Positions 15,467-15,622 of a stretch of DNA of 15,622 bases are shown here, piece by piece; positions within the stretch are counted from its first letter, which is position 1, and each line of letters starts with the position of its first letter. The stretch spans positions 1 through 15,622 of the forward strand of contig JAFDCW010000187.1 of NCBI GenBank assembly GCA_019312705.1, in the 5' to 3' direction. Both the position numbers and the translations under genes were made by a program. Source of the stretch: Deltaproteobacteria bacterium. GTDB lineage: Bacteria; Myxococcota; Polyangia; Polyangiales; B10-G4. The notes under the pieces are model-generated. The model was not told the DNA's origin. It worked only from the letters and a program-made list of their open reading frames with translations, and did not search any database.

Positions 15467-15622
15467 TCACCCGCCGAGCTGGCGACGGCGGGGCCCGGCC
15501 CTCTGGCGGCGACGGCCGAAGGCGAAGACCGCGAGAGCCAGGAGGGCCGGCCAGAGGGCCGCGTCTCCCGGCGCTGCCGTGCTGCAGCCGCCGGCGGCGG
15601 GACCCGGCGCGCCCGGAGGCGT
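15467..15622 (-). CDS. C-terminus of a MYXO-CTERM-sorted surface protein (5' end outside window)
   Basis: Minus-strand frame entering at 15622 and ending at TGA (15469-15467); 51 residues are visible. It reads a Pro/Gly/Ala-rich spacer, then GGCSTAAPGD, a hydrophobic helix AALWPALLALAVFAFG, then an Arg-rich end (RRRQRAGPRRRQ). Cys inside a Gly-Cys-Ser motif, then one membrane helix, then an arginine cluster, is the MYXO-CTERM tripartite tail. In Myxococcota it marks exported proteins for processing by myxosortase and surface anchoring, with the Cys thought to be lipidated. The tail after the first RRR is about 11 residues longer than usual. The functional domain lies beyond the window. It converges on the FecR/vWA gene. 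Confidence 0.8.
   Translation of the reverse strand, partial: TPPGAPGPAAGGCSTAAPGDAALWPALLALAVFAFGRRRQRAGPRRRQLGG

Noticed and set aside
1..15622. Mobile element, prophage, tRNA or CRISPR content
   Set aside because: No transposase or integrase motifs, no spaced identical repeats, and no tRNA-like cloverleaf noticed; the only exact repeat is the 86-bp pair.

Overview
The window is very GC-rich and gene-dense, with strongly GC-biased third codon positions. Several features point to a myxobacterium (phylum Myxococcota): a MYXO-CTERM-type sorting tail at the right edge, an AgmX/PglI-type C-terminal domain, a kinase-NTPase-TPR regulator, and a FecR-vWA protein coupled to an ECF sigma factor. I cannot name the genus from the sequence.

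Left part (1-6580), all on the plus strand, is a metabolic block. It holds the end of an NAD-dependent epimerase, then an overlapping short-chain dehydrogenase (SDR) whose frame is broken by an exact 86-bp tandem duplication. A TetR-family regulator follows, with its own promoter and palindromic operator candidate, and overlaps a radical SAM protein by 4 bp. After a 176-bp gap with inverted repeats comes an 858-residue fusion of a sterol-carrier-like (SCP2) domain with the alpha and beta halves of a thiamine-diphosphate 2-oxoacid dehydrogenase E1. A 154-residue protein of unknown function starts 4 bases later. No E2 (lipoyl acyltransferase) or E3 gene is present. The content suggests a TetR-controlled pathway acting on a hydrophobic or acyl substrate; that is inference.

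Middle part (6581-10318): a small minus-strand gene of unknown function (6628-6918) lies back to back with a large Ser/Thr kinase with a degenerate NTPase-like middle and a TPR-like C-terminal half, resembling the PknK architecture. The catalytic loop is HCDVT in place of HRDLK, and the P-loop lacks its lysine.

Right part (10411-15400): an ECF sigma factor overlaps by 1 bp the start of a giant membrane-anchored protein. That protein combines a cytoplasmic N-terminus, one membrane segment, and FecR, VIT, vWA, AgmX/PglI, TPR and beta-rich C-terminal regions. It probably acts as anti-sigma factor or sensor for the sigma factor. Its first about 20 codons lie in a different frame from the rest, suggesting a 1-nt frameshift near 11012-11016. 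At the edge, a minus-strand gene converges on it and ends in a MYXO-CTERM tail (15467-15622).

I found no tRNA, rRNA, CRISPR array, insertion sequence or prophage gene.
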